Shown here: piece by piece, positions 1-11,689 of the stretch | Numbering within the stretch: position 1 is the stretch's first letter | Layout of the letters: each line of letters opens with the position of its first letter | Assembly: GCA_030278955.1 (NCBI GenBank) | Contig: JAOANR010000011.1 | Location: forward strand, 44,627,417 to 44,691,416 | Length of the DNA: 64,000 nucleotides | From: Hygrophila difformis | Taxonomy: Eukaryota > Streptophyta > Magnoliopsida > Lamiales > Acanthaceae | Reading direction: 5' to 3' | The notes under the pieces: model-generated | Seen by the model: only the letters and a program-made list of their open reading frames with translations | What the model was told of the DNA's origin: nothing | Databases searched by the model: none | Program-made: the position numbers and the translations under genes

Positions 1-236
1 TAGCCTGATAGTCTGACAGGGATTATTTTTTTATTCAGTTATTCTGTGGGGATTATTTAAGTGCCATTGTGTTTTATTTTATTTTAGATTCCGCATGAAA
101 TTGGATTAATCAGATGATCACTTTAGGTTTGCTCAGCCTTGTACTAGCTGTTTTAAATTAGCTGGCCACTAGTTTAGGATAGTTAGTACGGCGGTAATGC
201 TTGCGAAAATCAGGTTTGAATTTTTGGGGCGTTACA
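1..236 (+). repeat. 3' end of the 5' LTR of the Gypsy element
   Basis: This stretch matches 12038-12273 (end of the 3' LTR) apart from a few substitutions and a short indel in a T-run. It ends in ...GGCGTTACA directly before the primer-binding site. The remaining ~2.06 kb of this LTR should lie upstream of the window, judging by the 2293-bp 3' copy. Confidence 0.92.
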
Positions 237-239
237 GAG

Positions 240-251
240 TGGTATCAGAGC
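240..251 (+). other. Primer-binding site of the Gypsy element (initiator Met-tRNA type)
   Basis: TGGTATCAGAGC lies three bases after the LTR end. It is the standard complement of the 3' end of plant initiator methionine tRNA used to prime minus-strand DNA synthesis. Confidence 0.9.
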
Positions 252-1254
252 CTGTGTGCTCTTTTATTACATAAAAATTGTGCAGACATAGGCGGTGAGA
301 TGTGCGTGGGATACATATAGTGTAGATTGCATTCTTATTATTATTCTGTCGAGTTAGCGCATACCAGTGTTGAGCCATAGTTGGGGAACCGTGGAAGGAC
401 AATGGTACTCCAGTCAGGATCCTTGTGATTTCACTGTCATTGAGGGCTGTGAATACATTTAATTATTTGTTATATTATGTTCTTTATTATATTCATTATT
501 TCTACTCTCGGTTACTATATTGTGGATGTTGGTGATTTCTGCTAACATTGTTTGTTGATGTTGCAATCTAAATCGACTCAAGAGTTTGGAAGAGCCTCGT
601 GGGAGCCCTGGCCTTTTCGAATGGCAATCCGGGCGAGATCAATGTGGTGGATAGTATTCAAACAGGTGCGAATTACCCTTGAGATCGAGATGGAGTCAGT
701 AAGTCTCCCTAGTGCGGTAACCAACTGGGGTGAGTTAGACATTTGCAGTTCGGTGCTTGTGAAGGACGGTGGAAACCCAATTCTAGACTATGCCGGTGAT
801 GTTATAGTTGGGTTTGGATGAAGAACAATGTATCGGGGCATAAAATTGATATTGGGTTAGTCGATCGAACATGAGAATATGTTCGTCGAAGCATTGATGT
901 CTGTCGCGTGAGACGAGGCAGGGCGACTAGCCTGCGTGTCGAGATCGGTGACGTGAGGGAACTGACTTCGCTTGTGATGCGTGGCCGACTTAAGAAGGCT
1001 TTTCAAGCGTGTTGCCTTTATGTCTTGGAAACGTTATGTTGTTTGGATAACGTTTTGGCGCGTGTGGGTAATTTTTGCATCGTGGGTGTTTCCTCTTGAC
1101 TCTCTGGTTGGGAGATAAACTCGTTTCCCTATTTTGGGATTTATTCGTGTCGCATTTGGGCTTGCGGTTATTGTGTTTGACTCTGGAGTCTCGTGTTCAT
1201 TCGTAAGCAGGGAGCAGGTGCTACTGTTGTTATGAATCCTTCTGCTTCGTATTG
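252..1254 (+). other. Leader and eroded or deleted gag region of the Gypsy element
   Basis: This is where leader and gag should sit, but I see no gag-like frame and no CCHC zinc knuckle. The longest open stretches (552-821 and 908-1099) do not resemble a nucleocapsid protein. The space before protease is also short for a complete gag. It is most likely untranslated leader fused to a rearranged gag remnant. Confidence 0.5.
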
Positions 1255-1438
1255 TGCGATTCGGAAGCCTCAACTCCTTTAGTGGCTTTACGATTTGTGC
1301 AAGAGCACGGAGTAGGACCATTGGTGCCCTACCAGATGTTAGTTTCTTTACCTTCGGGTGATAATATTCGAAGTGATCATTGATGCAAGATGTTGTGTTG
1401 AGCATCGAGGGTCGTGAATTCAGGGCTGACCTGGTGGT
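1255..1438 (+). pseudogene. Gypsy aspartic protease, N-terminal half (interrupted)
   Basis: Translation from 1255 gives CDSEASTPLVALRF where Tekay-type proteases have a D-S/T-G-A active-site segment, then a VSLPSGDNIRSD block. After a one-base frame change near 1380 it gives QDVVLSIEGREFRADLVV. Reading stops making sense at 1439 and resumes at 6742 with the TDFDVLLGMDW block typical of the end of this protease. The active-site Gly is replaced by Glu, so the enzyme would be dead even without the insertion. Confidence 0.8.
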
Positions 1439-3439
1439 TGAAACTTTTGACAATTTCCGACACGAGTATTTTATAAAATATCAAATTTGAATTTATTAAA
1501 TGAAAAGAGTTATGATTCATGGGAAAGGGGTTTAAGGATATATTCCACTTTTTATTACTCATGTGGGAAACTTTGATTTCAAACGGCGATGTGGAACTCC
1601 CCGGCATGAAACTTTTGATAATTTCGTGTCATGGAGATCCTTGCCATGAAACTTTTGACAAGTTCCCACTATATGAGTATTTTCTAAAAATAATAATCCC
1701 GGTTTTTAATTTTATTTAATGAAACCAATTTATGAAGATGGAGTTGGGATTAGGGATATATTTATAGGTTGTCACGTTTTTATTACTCGTGTTGAGAAAC
1801 TGTGCCCCCGAAAGCGCACGGAGTCAAAAATTGCAGTAATTTATAGTAAGTCCGGATTGTTCACTGGAGGATGTGCGATAGAAGCAGGTCCCACGTCGTT
1901 CTACTAGATTTTCCACTCGTATTACTCAAATCAGTTTTGAAGTTAGACTAACAACTACATGACTGAATTTAATCTACATTATGAAAGCAGTTAAATAAGC
2001 TAAAGAACGTGCTAATATTGAATCTAAAGAGCAAATGGAATAATTCCACAAAAATAATAAAATCTGTAAATCTATGCTATATTAGCTTATGAAGCTGATT
2101 CAATAGTGATGACAGAAAGGACAGGGAGAAAAGAATAAAGATTGGACAAGGTTTAGATAAAACACAATTAAACTTTCATTTTAATTACATAGATCTTTGC
2201 TCGTGATAATCCTTTCAGAGAGCTAATTCTCATGCTCTCAGTACCATGTTCCCTTTAACAGAAAGGTACTTACAGTGTGAGTTTACATGTTCTTAAGACC
2301 ACAAATTCTAAGATACCACAGATTCATAACTGCCTCGGCCAGGGTATGATATTTCATCTGTGGTGGTCAAGCAACACCTGACAAATCATTAGTTGAAATG
2401 CCAAATACTGCTATCATTCCCCCATGTCACACCCAAAGTCTAAAATTAAGTCTGAACTATCCCTTAACTCTCAGTCCTAGTAGCAGTTAGAAGATCTAGC
2501 GACACATCCGAGTGACCTCTACGAAAGCATTTAAAAGAAAGCAGTAAAGAAAGCATTTTAAAATCCTATCACTCGGAAGTTTCAAAAGCTTCGTACTGGT
2601 AGTAAAAGAAAGCCCCCAGTCAGGATGACCGGACATGGATCAAGAATTCCCGGATCTTGGTGAACCGCTCGCAGTGTTCACGTCCTTCCGGGTGGGTGAT
2701 TATGAGATACAAACTAATGAAACGGACTAATAGATTAGTTCGTTCCGGATGCATTCACTCAGGACTCAAATATAGGCTTTGGCAGAAGAGGATAGCAGTT
2801 GAAAGGAACTCAACCCTATCTTAGAAAATAACGAAGGCCTACATATTGTTCCTCTAATATTATCTATCACACTGTATTTGAATCCAAGTGAATCCCATCT
2901 CGGTGTGATAGTTAAGACTAAATTCCCAACACATAGCAATTTCGGAAAATAATAAATGTGAAAATCATTCCCTAAACAGGTACTAGACTCTCAATAAGAA
3001 CACAAACCCTTTCAGTCTAGATGAGACCTAATCGCAGACTCTGCTTCAATTTTCCCAAAATTTAACCCTTGACAGAATATGAACTAGACATAACTGAGGA
3101 ATTTATCCCTTACCCAGATCCGGATTTTATAAATGAATTTTTGTTGGAAGTTTAATATGCGATATCTGTTTTAAATCCAGACTTCTAATGTCCAAGGGAA
3201 GGATCCCAAAATATTATGGACCACAATAGCTACATAATAATATCATGCATAAGGATATATGGAAGTGTAAAATTAATCAACCCAAAATATAATGGTGGGT
3301 TTAGACAGAACGCGTGACACAGATATGAGGTAGCCGTGAGGCCAAAAGTGGTGGCAGAGTAATTAGGTGGAATGCAAACATCTGCTTTCCAACTTCCCAA
3401 TTACTCGGATGGAGCGAATTTAAATAGCAGAAACCCTAA

Positions 3440-4171
3440 CGGGGCGTTTGGTTCGGGGTATCTGAGATTCCCACTGGGAATCTTAGGTAAGGAATGCAAC
3501 ATGCCCATGTTTGGTTCGGGGCATGTTTCATGCGGGAATCTCACATTACCACCGAGGTGGGTGGGAATGTTGGGTGTTTTAGGTGGGAATCACATTCCCA
3601 CCTGGAAGGCAGGTAATCTTAGATTACCACCTCCACTTTACCTACTTTTATATTAATTTGGCTTTTATACCCTCACTTTTTATATTTATTTTATTTTATA
3701 AATTTAGATATTTGTATTCTAAAAAATGATAAATATATGAAATTTAATTTAAAAAATAAATTGGAAAATTTTAAATTATTTAAACATATTTTTTAAATAT
3801 ATATATTCTCATATTTTAAGATATATTTTTATATATATTCTCATATTTTAATATATTATCATATTAAATAAGTAACTATCACACGATAAATTACATATAA
3901 AGAATTTTCAATATTTTAAAAAATAAATCGGCTTAAATATTTTTATTGTGTAGCAAAATGACATATTTATAACATTCGTTCAATTGAAATTCAGGGACAT
4001 TATGGTAAATTAATTAGAACTAGAAATCTGAGATTCCCAATCTAACCAAACGCAATAATTTTAAAACATCAAAAAATAAGATTCCCAGCAATCTCATATT
4101 CCCAGTAATCTTACATTCCCAGCAATCACATTCCTACTGGTAATCTAAGATCCCTCCAACCAAACGCACCG
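3440..4171. mobile_element. PIF/Harbinger-type MITE with TAA target duplication
   Basis: The left end reads CGGGGCGTTTGGTT and the right end is its near-perfect inverse (AACCAAACGCACCG). TAA flanks both sides (3437-3439 and 4172-4174), the 3-bp duplication expected of PIF/Harbinger elements. Internal motifs of the form GATTCCCA and TGGGAATC recur in inverted orientation near both ends. It is 732 bp, AT-rich in the middle, with no transposase, hence non-autonomous. Confidence 0.85.
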
Positions 4172-4860
4172 TAAAATGGTAGTGTCGCTATCAGTTGGGC
4201 CCCTACTGTCTGCGAATTCTTATAAAAACCTACATGCTTCCTCTCAGTAATGTTTGTTAGCTAATATTGATAGATATTGGCTGACTCACATCACAGATTA
4301 GAATTTGGGTTTTGGAAATTAAGATAAAGAGAATAAAACTATATTTGGATAATAATTAACCGAGTAGCTACTTCATTTCCCGGTGAAAGGACCGTTCGCC
4401 TGACCTCGTTAGTCATTATCCAAACCGTACAAAATAACAAACAGTAATTAATATACAGACTACGGGCTACTTCATTTCCCGGTGAAGGGACCGTTCGCCG
4501 ACATTATTCTGTAATACCTCTCACTGTTTGTTCATACATCACGAAAAAGATAAGATAAAATAAAGACAGTGCCTTGTATGAGAGACATTGGTTTCTCATG
4601 CAAGGTTATGGAATTAATCCATAATTAATGTCTTAAATAATCCTTCATACAATAGTTATTTACAGTCCGGATTATCTACTTAAGGCGTTAAGGTTTTGTT
4701 TATAGAAAAATATTTTAGGGAGAATTGAAGAAAGATCCTTTAATCAAGGTAATTATCGATCTCAATCATTGCCAATCTTGATCTTTAATTATTGACTTAA
4801 GGGTTCAATTAATTAATGAAGAAAATGGAGAAATGGGAAACCTGGCAGAAACTGCCAATT

Positions 4861-5491
4861 ACGACGCCAAATTGATTTTACGAGCGTCGTGGGGACAGCG
4901 TCGTCATGGATTGGTGAAAGGGATGAAATTTTTGGAGTAAAAAGGGTTACGCACGACGCAGCACATGATTACGACGCTATACAATGTTCCACGTTGCAGT
5001 GTTGACGTCGTGCATGAGAGTTCAGAAATGAGGGACTACGACGCTATGCATGTCCTACGACGCTAAACATGGTTTACGTCGTAGGGTCTAGCGTCGTTGT
5101 AAGGATAGATGGTTTTGAAAAAGAGACAAGTGCTTCGACGCTATACACCAAATTACGACGTTATCCTAGGATAGCGTCGTGGGTATGGCGTCGTAGGTGG
5201 GATTTTCTGAAGAGTTGATAAAATGGGGGTTTACGACGTTATGCACTAAATTACGACGCTATCTTAGGACAGTGTCGCGGTCATAGCGTCGTAAATGGGT
5301 TTTTGTGAAAATGAAGAGTTTTGGGGTCCTACGACCTTAGACAAAAGTTACGACGCTATCCTTGGATAGCGTCGTAGGTCTAGTGCCGTAGGGCAAATTT
5401 TCTTGGGTTTGAAGCAACTACGACGTCAAACCCTCCCCTACGTCGCTATCCTTGGATAGCGTCGTAGGGCGGTTAGCGTCGTAGCTACCCC
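4861..5491. repeat. Tandem array of ~98-bp units built on ACGACGCTAT palindromes
   Basis: About seven units can be laid out, starting near 4861, 4950, 5036, 5134, 5232, 5330 and 5419. Three consecutive units are each 98 bp. Each has a head of TACGACGCTAT-type motifs, usually with an inverted partner (ATAGCGTCGTA) a few bases later so that the pair can fold into a hairpin, then a purine-rich spacer of about 35 bp. The clearest hairpin is TTACGACGCTATCC with GGATAGCGTCGTAGG at 5348-5378. Confidence 0.85.
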
Positions 5492-6184
5492 AGAATATGT
5501 TGTTGGTCGGGTAATGCAATCTCTGCGATTGCAAACCCTGTTTTCAAGTTCATGGTTCATCAATGCAAGAACAGTAATGAAATAAGATGAAAACAGTAAG
5601 CCAAAATGCATAAAAACATGATAATATAAGCTAAAAGCACACACCCATGAACCACAAACCCAAATGAGGGTTTTCAACCCTAAAAACATGCATAGGAACC
5701 CAAAAAGAAAAAGAAGACAGAAAACCCACATTTTAAACCGAAAATAAGATGACCAAATGGTCATTACACCAAAAATAAAGCAAGAAAATCCATGGAATCA
5801 TTTCCATTTCATGTTGTGGGACTCTTTGATGCTTAACTTCCCATTTTATATCAAATGGTTTGATAATACCCATCATTTGGATATTTCAAACCCAAATAAA
5901 GGTTTTACAAAACTGAAATAAGGAAAAAGTGGCTATCCTAAGCTGGGAACACCAAAGTAACACTAATCTATGCAAGAAATTAACTAAACTAGATGCATAA
6001 ATTAAATAATACACAAAAATAAACTAACTACTCTAACTAACCTATACTATTCTCAAGAACAGCCTCTTGTCTTCAAGTTAGAGAATGTATGAAGTGACAG
6101 ACCTGGGAGTCAACACCTCTATATATAGGCGAAAAACCCTAGGCCCATGGGCCCCCAGGCCCTTGAATTTGAATTCTGCTGCTG

Positions 6185-6450
6185 GTTACGACGCTATACT
6201 TGGCTTCGTCGTTATCCATTACTACGAGCTATAGGTGTAACGTCGTAGTCTTCCACTTCGAATACACTCTTTATCTCTAAGTGAACAGCCTACGATGCTA
6301 TGCTCCGTTACGTCGCTACACTTGGTCTACGACGCTATGTTTGACGTCGTAACTCTTCTCCTTCGGAATTTTGCCTCCATTTCTCCTACGACGCTATACT
6401 CGGCTACGACGCTATACAATGTTCAGCGTCGTAGTTCAGTGTAGCGTCGT
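6185..6450. repeat. Second ACGACGCTAT cluster, inverted relative to the first
   Basis: Three looser units carry the same ACGACGCTAT and AGCGTCGTA motifs, but the spacers are pyrimidine-rich, so this cluster is the reverse complement of the 4861-5491 array. Two repeat arrays pointing inward around a ~700-bp unique core resemble the subterminal repeat regions of CACTA-type DNA transposons. I could not find a CACTA terminus, so the class is not established. Confidence 0.7.
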
Positions 6451-6741
6451 AATTACCTGAAAGTTTGACTTTTGTGGGTTTTCATTTCTTTTCCCATCTT
6501 TTTGTTTCATTTTTCTTTTCTTTTCTTTTTCTCATGTTTTTGGATTTTTCTAGCATAAATGTGTAACAAAATTACATATTTATGCATTTTTCATACCAGC
6601 TCAATATTTTTACAAATATGCATAAATAAGTCTAATTCTACTTCTTTCTTATTTAATATAAGACCGGAATGCGATCAAATGCCCGTTTCAGACACGAAAA
6701 TGGATTGAAAATAATGGACATTTCTGGCCATTATCAGTGGT

Positions 6742-9700
6742 CTATAGCCTTACTGATTTTGACGTACTATTGGGCATGGATTGACTGTTTTGCCATCGTG
6801 CTGTGATTTATTGTGGTCTTCCACGAATATCCTTTTAGGATTCTTTGGGTAAGTGTGTTTCTTACCGACGTTCTTTGATTCCACCTGCTATTAGTGTGGT
6901 TTCTGTTGCTGCATTGTGTGATTTGATGCGCAGGGGTTGTTCTCTTTCCCTATGGCACATGAGGGATCTTCGAGCAGATGTTACTGCTGCTTCGAGTGTC
7001 CCTGTTGTTTCTGAGCTCGGGGATGTATTTCCCGATGAAATTCCTGGTCTCCCACCTGCTCGGGAGATTGATTTTACTATCGAGATGATGCCTGAAGCAG
7101 CTCATATTTCTAAGGCTCCTTACCGTATGGCTCCTGCTGAATTCAAGGAGTTGAAGGATCAGTTGAATGAGCTTACCAGTAAGGAGTATATCCAGCCGAG
7201 TAGTCGCCTTGGGGAGCTCCTGTACTGTTTGTTAAGAAGAAGGATGGGTCGATGAGGATGTGCATCGATACAGGGGTTTGAACCGAATCATAATGAAGAA
7301 TAAGTATCCTCTACCCCGGCTTGAAAATCTGTTTGATCAGTTGCGAGGGGCCAGTGTATTCAGTAAGATTAATCTGAGATTAGGCTACCATCAGATACGG
7401 GTGGCAGAGGCTGATATGCCTAAAACAGCATTCAGAACTCGTTATGGACACTTTGAATTCACGTTCATGCCTTTTGGTTTGACTAACGCACCAGCGATCT
7501 TCATGGATCTTATGCATAGGGTATTCCGTCCCCTTCTGGATGTGTGCGTGGTTGTGTTCATAGATGATATTCTGGTCTATTCGCTGACTCGTGAGGCACA
7601 TGCTGACTATCTGAGGACAATGTTTAACATATTGCGAGAACATAAGCTATATGCTAAACTCTCTAAATGTGAGTTCTGGTTTTTCTGGGCCACATTGTTT
7701 CTGGTGAAGGTATTGCAGTTGACCCAGCTAAGGTGGAAGCGGTACTAAAGTGGCAAGCCCCGAAGAATGTGCGAGAGATCCGGATTTTCTTGGGTCTTGT
7801 TGGCTACTACCGCAGATTCATTGAGGGGTTCTCTAGTATTGCTAGACCTCTGACGAGATTATTGAGGAAAGATGTCAGATTCAGATGGGATGATGCTTGT
7901 GAGCAGGCATTCGAACTGTTGAAGAAGAAAGTGACAGAGGCACCTATCTTGGTACTACCTGATGATTCAGGCGAGTATGAAGTTTACACGGATGTGTCAC
8001 TTAAGGGTTTAGGTTGTGTGTTGATGCAAAATGGCAAGGTGATTGTTTATGCATCTCGACAGCTTAAGCCACATGAACAAAACTACCCGACTCAGGATTT
8101 GAAGATGGCAGCGGTAGTGCATGCTCTGAAAATCTGGAGACACTATTTGTATGGGGCAAAGTGTAGAATTTATTTAGATCATAAAAATCTGAAGTGTCCT
8201 TACACCTCAGACCACATGAGTGGCAGACAAAAGAGATGGATGGAGTTATTGCAGGACTATAACATGGACATTCAGTATATTGAGGGAAAGGCGAACCGGG
8301 TGGCAGATGTCTTGAGCAGGAAGGAGGATCATTCAGTGACATGTTTGGGAGTGATGCCTGAATGGCGCAAGGAGCTACTCAGACTTGAGGTTCAGGTAGT
8401 TTCTGTTGGCTCTGTTCAGCACACCTTAAACATGCTAGTTACTACATCATCTTTGATTGATGAGATATTTGCTAGCCAGCATGATAACGGGGAGATGGCA
8501 GTATTGAGATAGAAGTTTCAGGATGGTAAGGCTCCGGGTTTTAGAATTGATGATAGGGGCATGGTGAGATATGGTGATAGATGGTGCATTCCGGAGTGTT
8601 GTGATGTCCTGAAGAGAAAGGTCATGGATAAGGCTCACACGACTCCTTATTCTGTTCACCCAGGGGTCACAAAGATGTATAAAGATATCCGACAAACTTA
8701 TTGGTGGAACAACATGAAGAGGGAGATAGTTGATTATGTGACTAAGTGAGCTACTTGTTAGCGAGTAAGGTTGAGCACATGAGGCCGATGGGTTTGCTAC
8801 AGCCTCTAGCAGTGGCCGAATGGAAGTGGGAATCCATTTCCATGGATTTTGTGACAGGGTTGCCTCCGAGTGTGAGGAAGATGGACACTATCTGGGTAGT
8901 GGTGGATTGACTGACTAAGAGTGCAGTGTTCATACCTATGAGACTGATATGGAGTATGAGCCAGCTTACCCAGGCTTATATTCAACATGTTGTTAAAAGG
9001 TTTGGGATTCCCAAGGAGATTGTGTCTGATCGAGATTCCAGATTTATGTCCAAGTTTTGGAAGGAGGTGCAGGCAGCGTTTGGCATGCAGATTAGCATGA
9101 GTACTGCATGGCATCCTCAGTCAGATGGTCAGACCGAGAGGACCATTAGGACTTTAGAGGATATGTTGCGAGCTTGTGCACTGAACTTTCAGGGTAGTTG
9201 GGAGAATCACCTCAGTTTGGTGGAGTTCAGTTATAATAACAATTTATCATGCAAGTATTGGTATGGCTCCTTTCGAGGCATTGTATGGGAGGAAGTGTGG
9301 GAGCCCCTTATATTGGAACGATCCTACAGATAAGGTGAATGTGGGTCCTGAGATGATTGAGCAGACAATCGAGTTGGTGAGGATCATTAGGGATCGAATG
9401 AAAGAGGCTCAGGACAGACATAAGAGCTATGTTGATTTAGCTCGTCGAGATGTGGAGTTTGAGGTTGGCGACAGGGTATTACTACCTGTATCGCCTATGA
9501 AAGGGTACGCCGGTTTGGTAAGAAAGGCAAGTTGAGCCCAAGATACATTGGACCCTATGAGATTGTAGAGAGAATTGGTAAAGTGGCTTATAGGTTGGCT
9601 TTACCAGCTGAAGTGGGTCGAGCTCATGATGTTTTTCTTGTTTCTCAACTCCGAAAGTTCGTTTCTGACCCATCTAAGATTATCCAGCCTGATGAGATTG

Positions 9701-9893
9701 AATTGGATGCGAGTCTATAGTATGAGGAGTATCTAGTTCGAGTGATTGATGCAAAGGGAAGGGTCTTGAGGCACAAAACCATCCCGATGGTTAAGGTGCT
9801 GTGGTCTAGGCATGGGGCTGAAGATGCTACTTGGGAAACCGAGGAGCATATGAAGCTGAAGTACCCAGACTTAGACTTGACTCCGTTGCCTTG
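6742..9893 (+). pseudogene. Gypsy pol remnant: protease end, RT, RNase H, integrase, chromodomain
   Basis: Domains appear in order across broken frames: protease end (6742-6840); RT from about 6990 with [10 protein letters not shown] and the FIDD catalytic box at 7557-7568; RNase H from about 7960 with VYTDVSLKG; integrase zinc region near 8640-8720; integrase core with [16 protein letters not shown] and the DGQTERT block (8845-9160); C-terminal region to 9717; chromodomain 9721-9893. In-frame stops lie at 8510, 8747, 8908 and 9718. Frames change near 7230-7260, 7690-7735, 9255 and 9530. At 8102-8104 the usual RNase H catalytic Glu (DLE motif) is Lys. The element cannot make a working polyprotein. 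Confidence 0.92.
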
Positions 9894-9966
9894 AGGTAAA
9901 AAATTTCCCCTTGCTTTTGATTTCTGATCATGTTATTGATGATGTATTTCGGGGACGAAATGACCG

Positions 9967-9980
9967 TAAGGGGGAAGGAA
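9967..9980 (+). other. Polypurine tract of the Gypsy element
   Basis: TAAGGGGGAAGGAA lies immediately 5' of the 3' LTR, which begins TGTAATGG at 9981. This is the expected plus-strand primer position. Confidence 0.85.
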
Positions 9981-11616
9981 TGTAATGGCCCGATTAATTG
10001 CAATTGGACTGTGTAAGTAATAGTGGGTTTTGTAGGTGTGTGGCCCAATACCGGGTTGGACCCAAATAAGAGTTGAGTGAGAATTGGGGAAATTTATCAG
10101 ATTTTTTAGTTTTGGAGTGTAAGGGGAAGGGAGACTGATCGAACAAGGTGAAGGGAGGAGAGGAAGCTTCACCCGATTCCTCCTCCTGGATTCTTGGGAA
10201 TCGATTGAACACTTGTTGGTAAGTGAATCCCTACATTTTTCCCTTCGATTTGGTTGTATTATTGTTGGTATGGGTGGTGATTTGAAAATGTTGATGAATT
10301 AAGGGATTGGTGGATTTTGAGCGATTTGGAGAACTTGGGGCTTGAAATCAACGAATTGGTGGTCTAATCCTGTTCAAGACTTTCAGACAAGGGATTTGTG
10401 TGCTTAAATTACGTGTTTGAGGGTATTGTGGTGATATCCAGCAAAGGTTATATGTGTTGATTTTTCTTAGATTTGCTCGAAACCAGTGACTCTGTTCTAT
10501 CAGCAATTACCCATTTTCATTACATGCTCGGTAGTCTCGGTTATAAATTTATATGTGTGTATTTCCGTCAAGTGCACATAGGAGTGAGTATGGACTCCTG
10601 TATTCACATAATCCATGTGGGTATTTAACGAATTCACCTCCTCAGTCAACTATTGCAGTGGGGTTGTATAACTTGTAATAAGATTTCATTAGGCTAATTT
10701 TTCTATTACTTATTACTCACCATGGTAAAAGATAGTTGATCTCATGATTTGTTTTTATGATTAATTTTTATAATTAGATGACTACACATTTAGAGGAATT
10801 GTGATAGTGTGCCGTGTATATATATATATATATATGTAGAGATATAAAATATATATTTATAAAGATATGTGTACAGTTCCTCACCGATTCCATTACAATC
10901 TGTTTGAACTCTTTATTAATTGATCCCAATGTGTACACTAGATTAAATAATGGAATCATTGTCGATTATTTCCACCACAGCAAATATTATATTACCCTTG
11001 CAGATATTTTGTTTAATTGAAATTTAATGTCTTAGGATATTATGAAATTGTGGGATTGCACTGTGGTGAGATGATTATTATATGAGAAGCATGTGAACCT
11101 AGTGATTAGGTGTCAGATCATGTTGTTATTGCATTTGCATGTTATTGCATTGGAATTGACGGATATGAAACCCGATGGGTTGATATGATGATTTATTTGA
11201 TCGGGCAGCCTTCACTGGTGTTGTTGAGTCCCGATGGCCCTACGAGGTGGACTATTGGCTGTTATGACTGTTATTGGCTGTGATGCCTGTTGATCCTTCG
11301 GGGTGTGATTATTGGTTGTGATGCCTGTTGGCCCTTTGGGGTGTATGATTTAGGCTGTGATGTCTGTGGTCCCTGCGGGGATGGTGTATGTTACCCTGTA
11401 ACGGGTTGGAGTTGATGATATCCTCACCCGTGGGTTCATACCGCCCGGGTTTTTAGGTGTGGGCTAGTCATATTCATTTGCATGTGCATATAGGATAGAT
11501 AGGTGTATGTTAGGCCATGCATCATGTGCATAAATTGTATGATTGTGGTTGAAGCACCGGTATGGGACGGTGTGATGCTTAATTGCTTTATTTATATTCT
11601 ATCATGTTATTCATGC

Positions 11617-11689
<73 letters not shown>

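Larger units (their letters stand above)
1439..6736. mobile_element. 5.3-kb non-coding insertion inside the Gypsy protease, flanked by GTGGT
   Basis: The protease reading frame breaks at 1438 and resumes at 6742. GTGGT occurs at 1434-1438 and again at 6737-6741. Removing the segment and one copy restores a protease-like junction, so GTGGT behaves as a 5-bp target-site duplication. The inserted segment begins TG and ends CA, as LTR retroelements do. I find no coding domain and no matching LTR pair. The interior is a mosaic: diverged ~210-bp repeats at 1440-1800 sharing TGAAACTTTTGA, a Harbinger-type MITE, ACGACGCTAT arrays, and a 35-bp direct repeat near 4368 and 4468. It may be a large retrotransposon derivative or a composite of nested pieces. 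Confidence 0.65.

Noticed and set aside
2425..3319. Possible solo LTR with TGTCAC...GTGACA ends
   Set aside because: The 6-bp inverted ends are suggestive, but no flanking target duplication, primer site or second copy is present, so chance cannot be excluded.
4861..5491. CRISPR-like array
   Set aside because: Units are ~98 bp, palindromic, with spacers that are themselves related; plant nuclear context and no cas genes.
5438..5764. Hydrophobic 108-codon minus-strand frame
   Set aside because: Starts in the unique core and ends inside the ACGACGCTAT array, whose repeats supply its C-terminus; hydrophobicity comes from T-rich codons.
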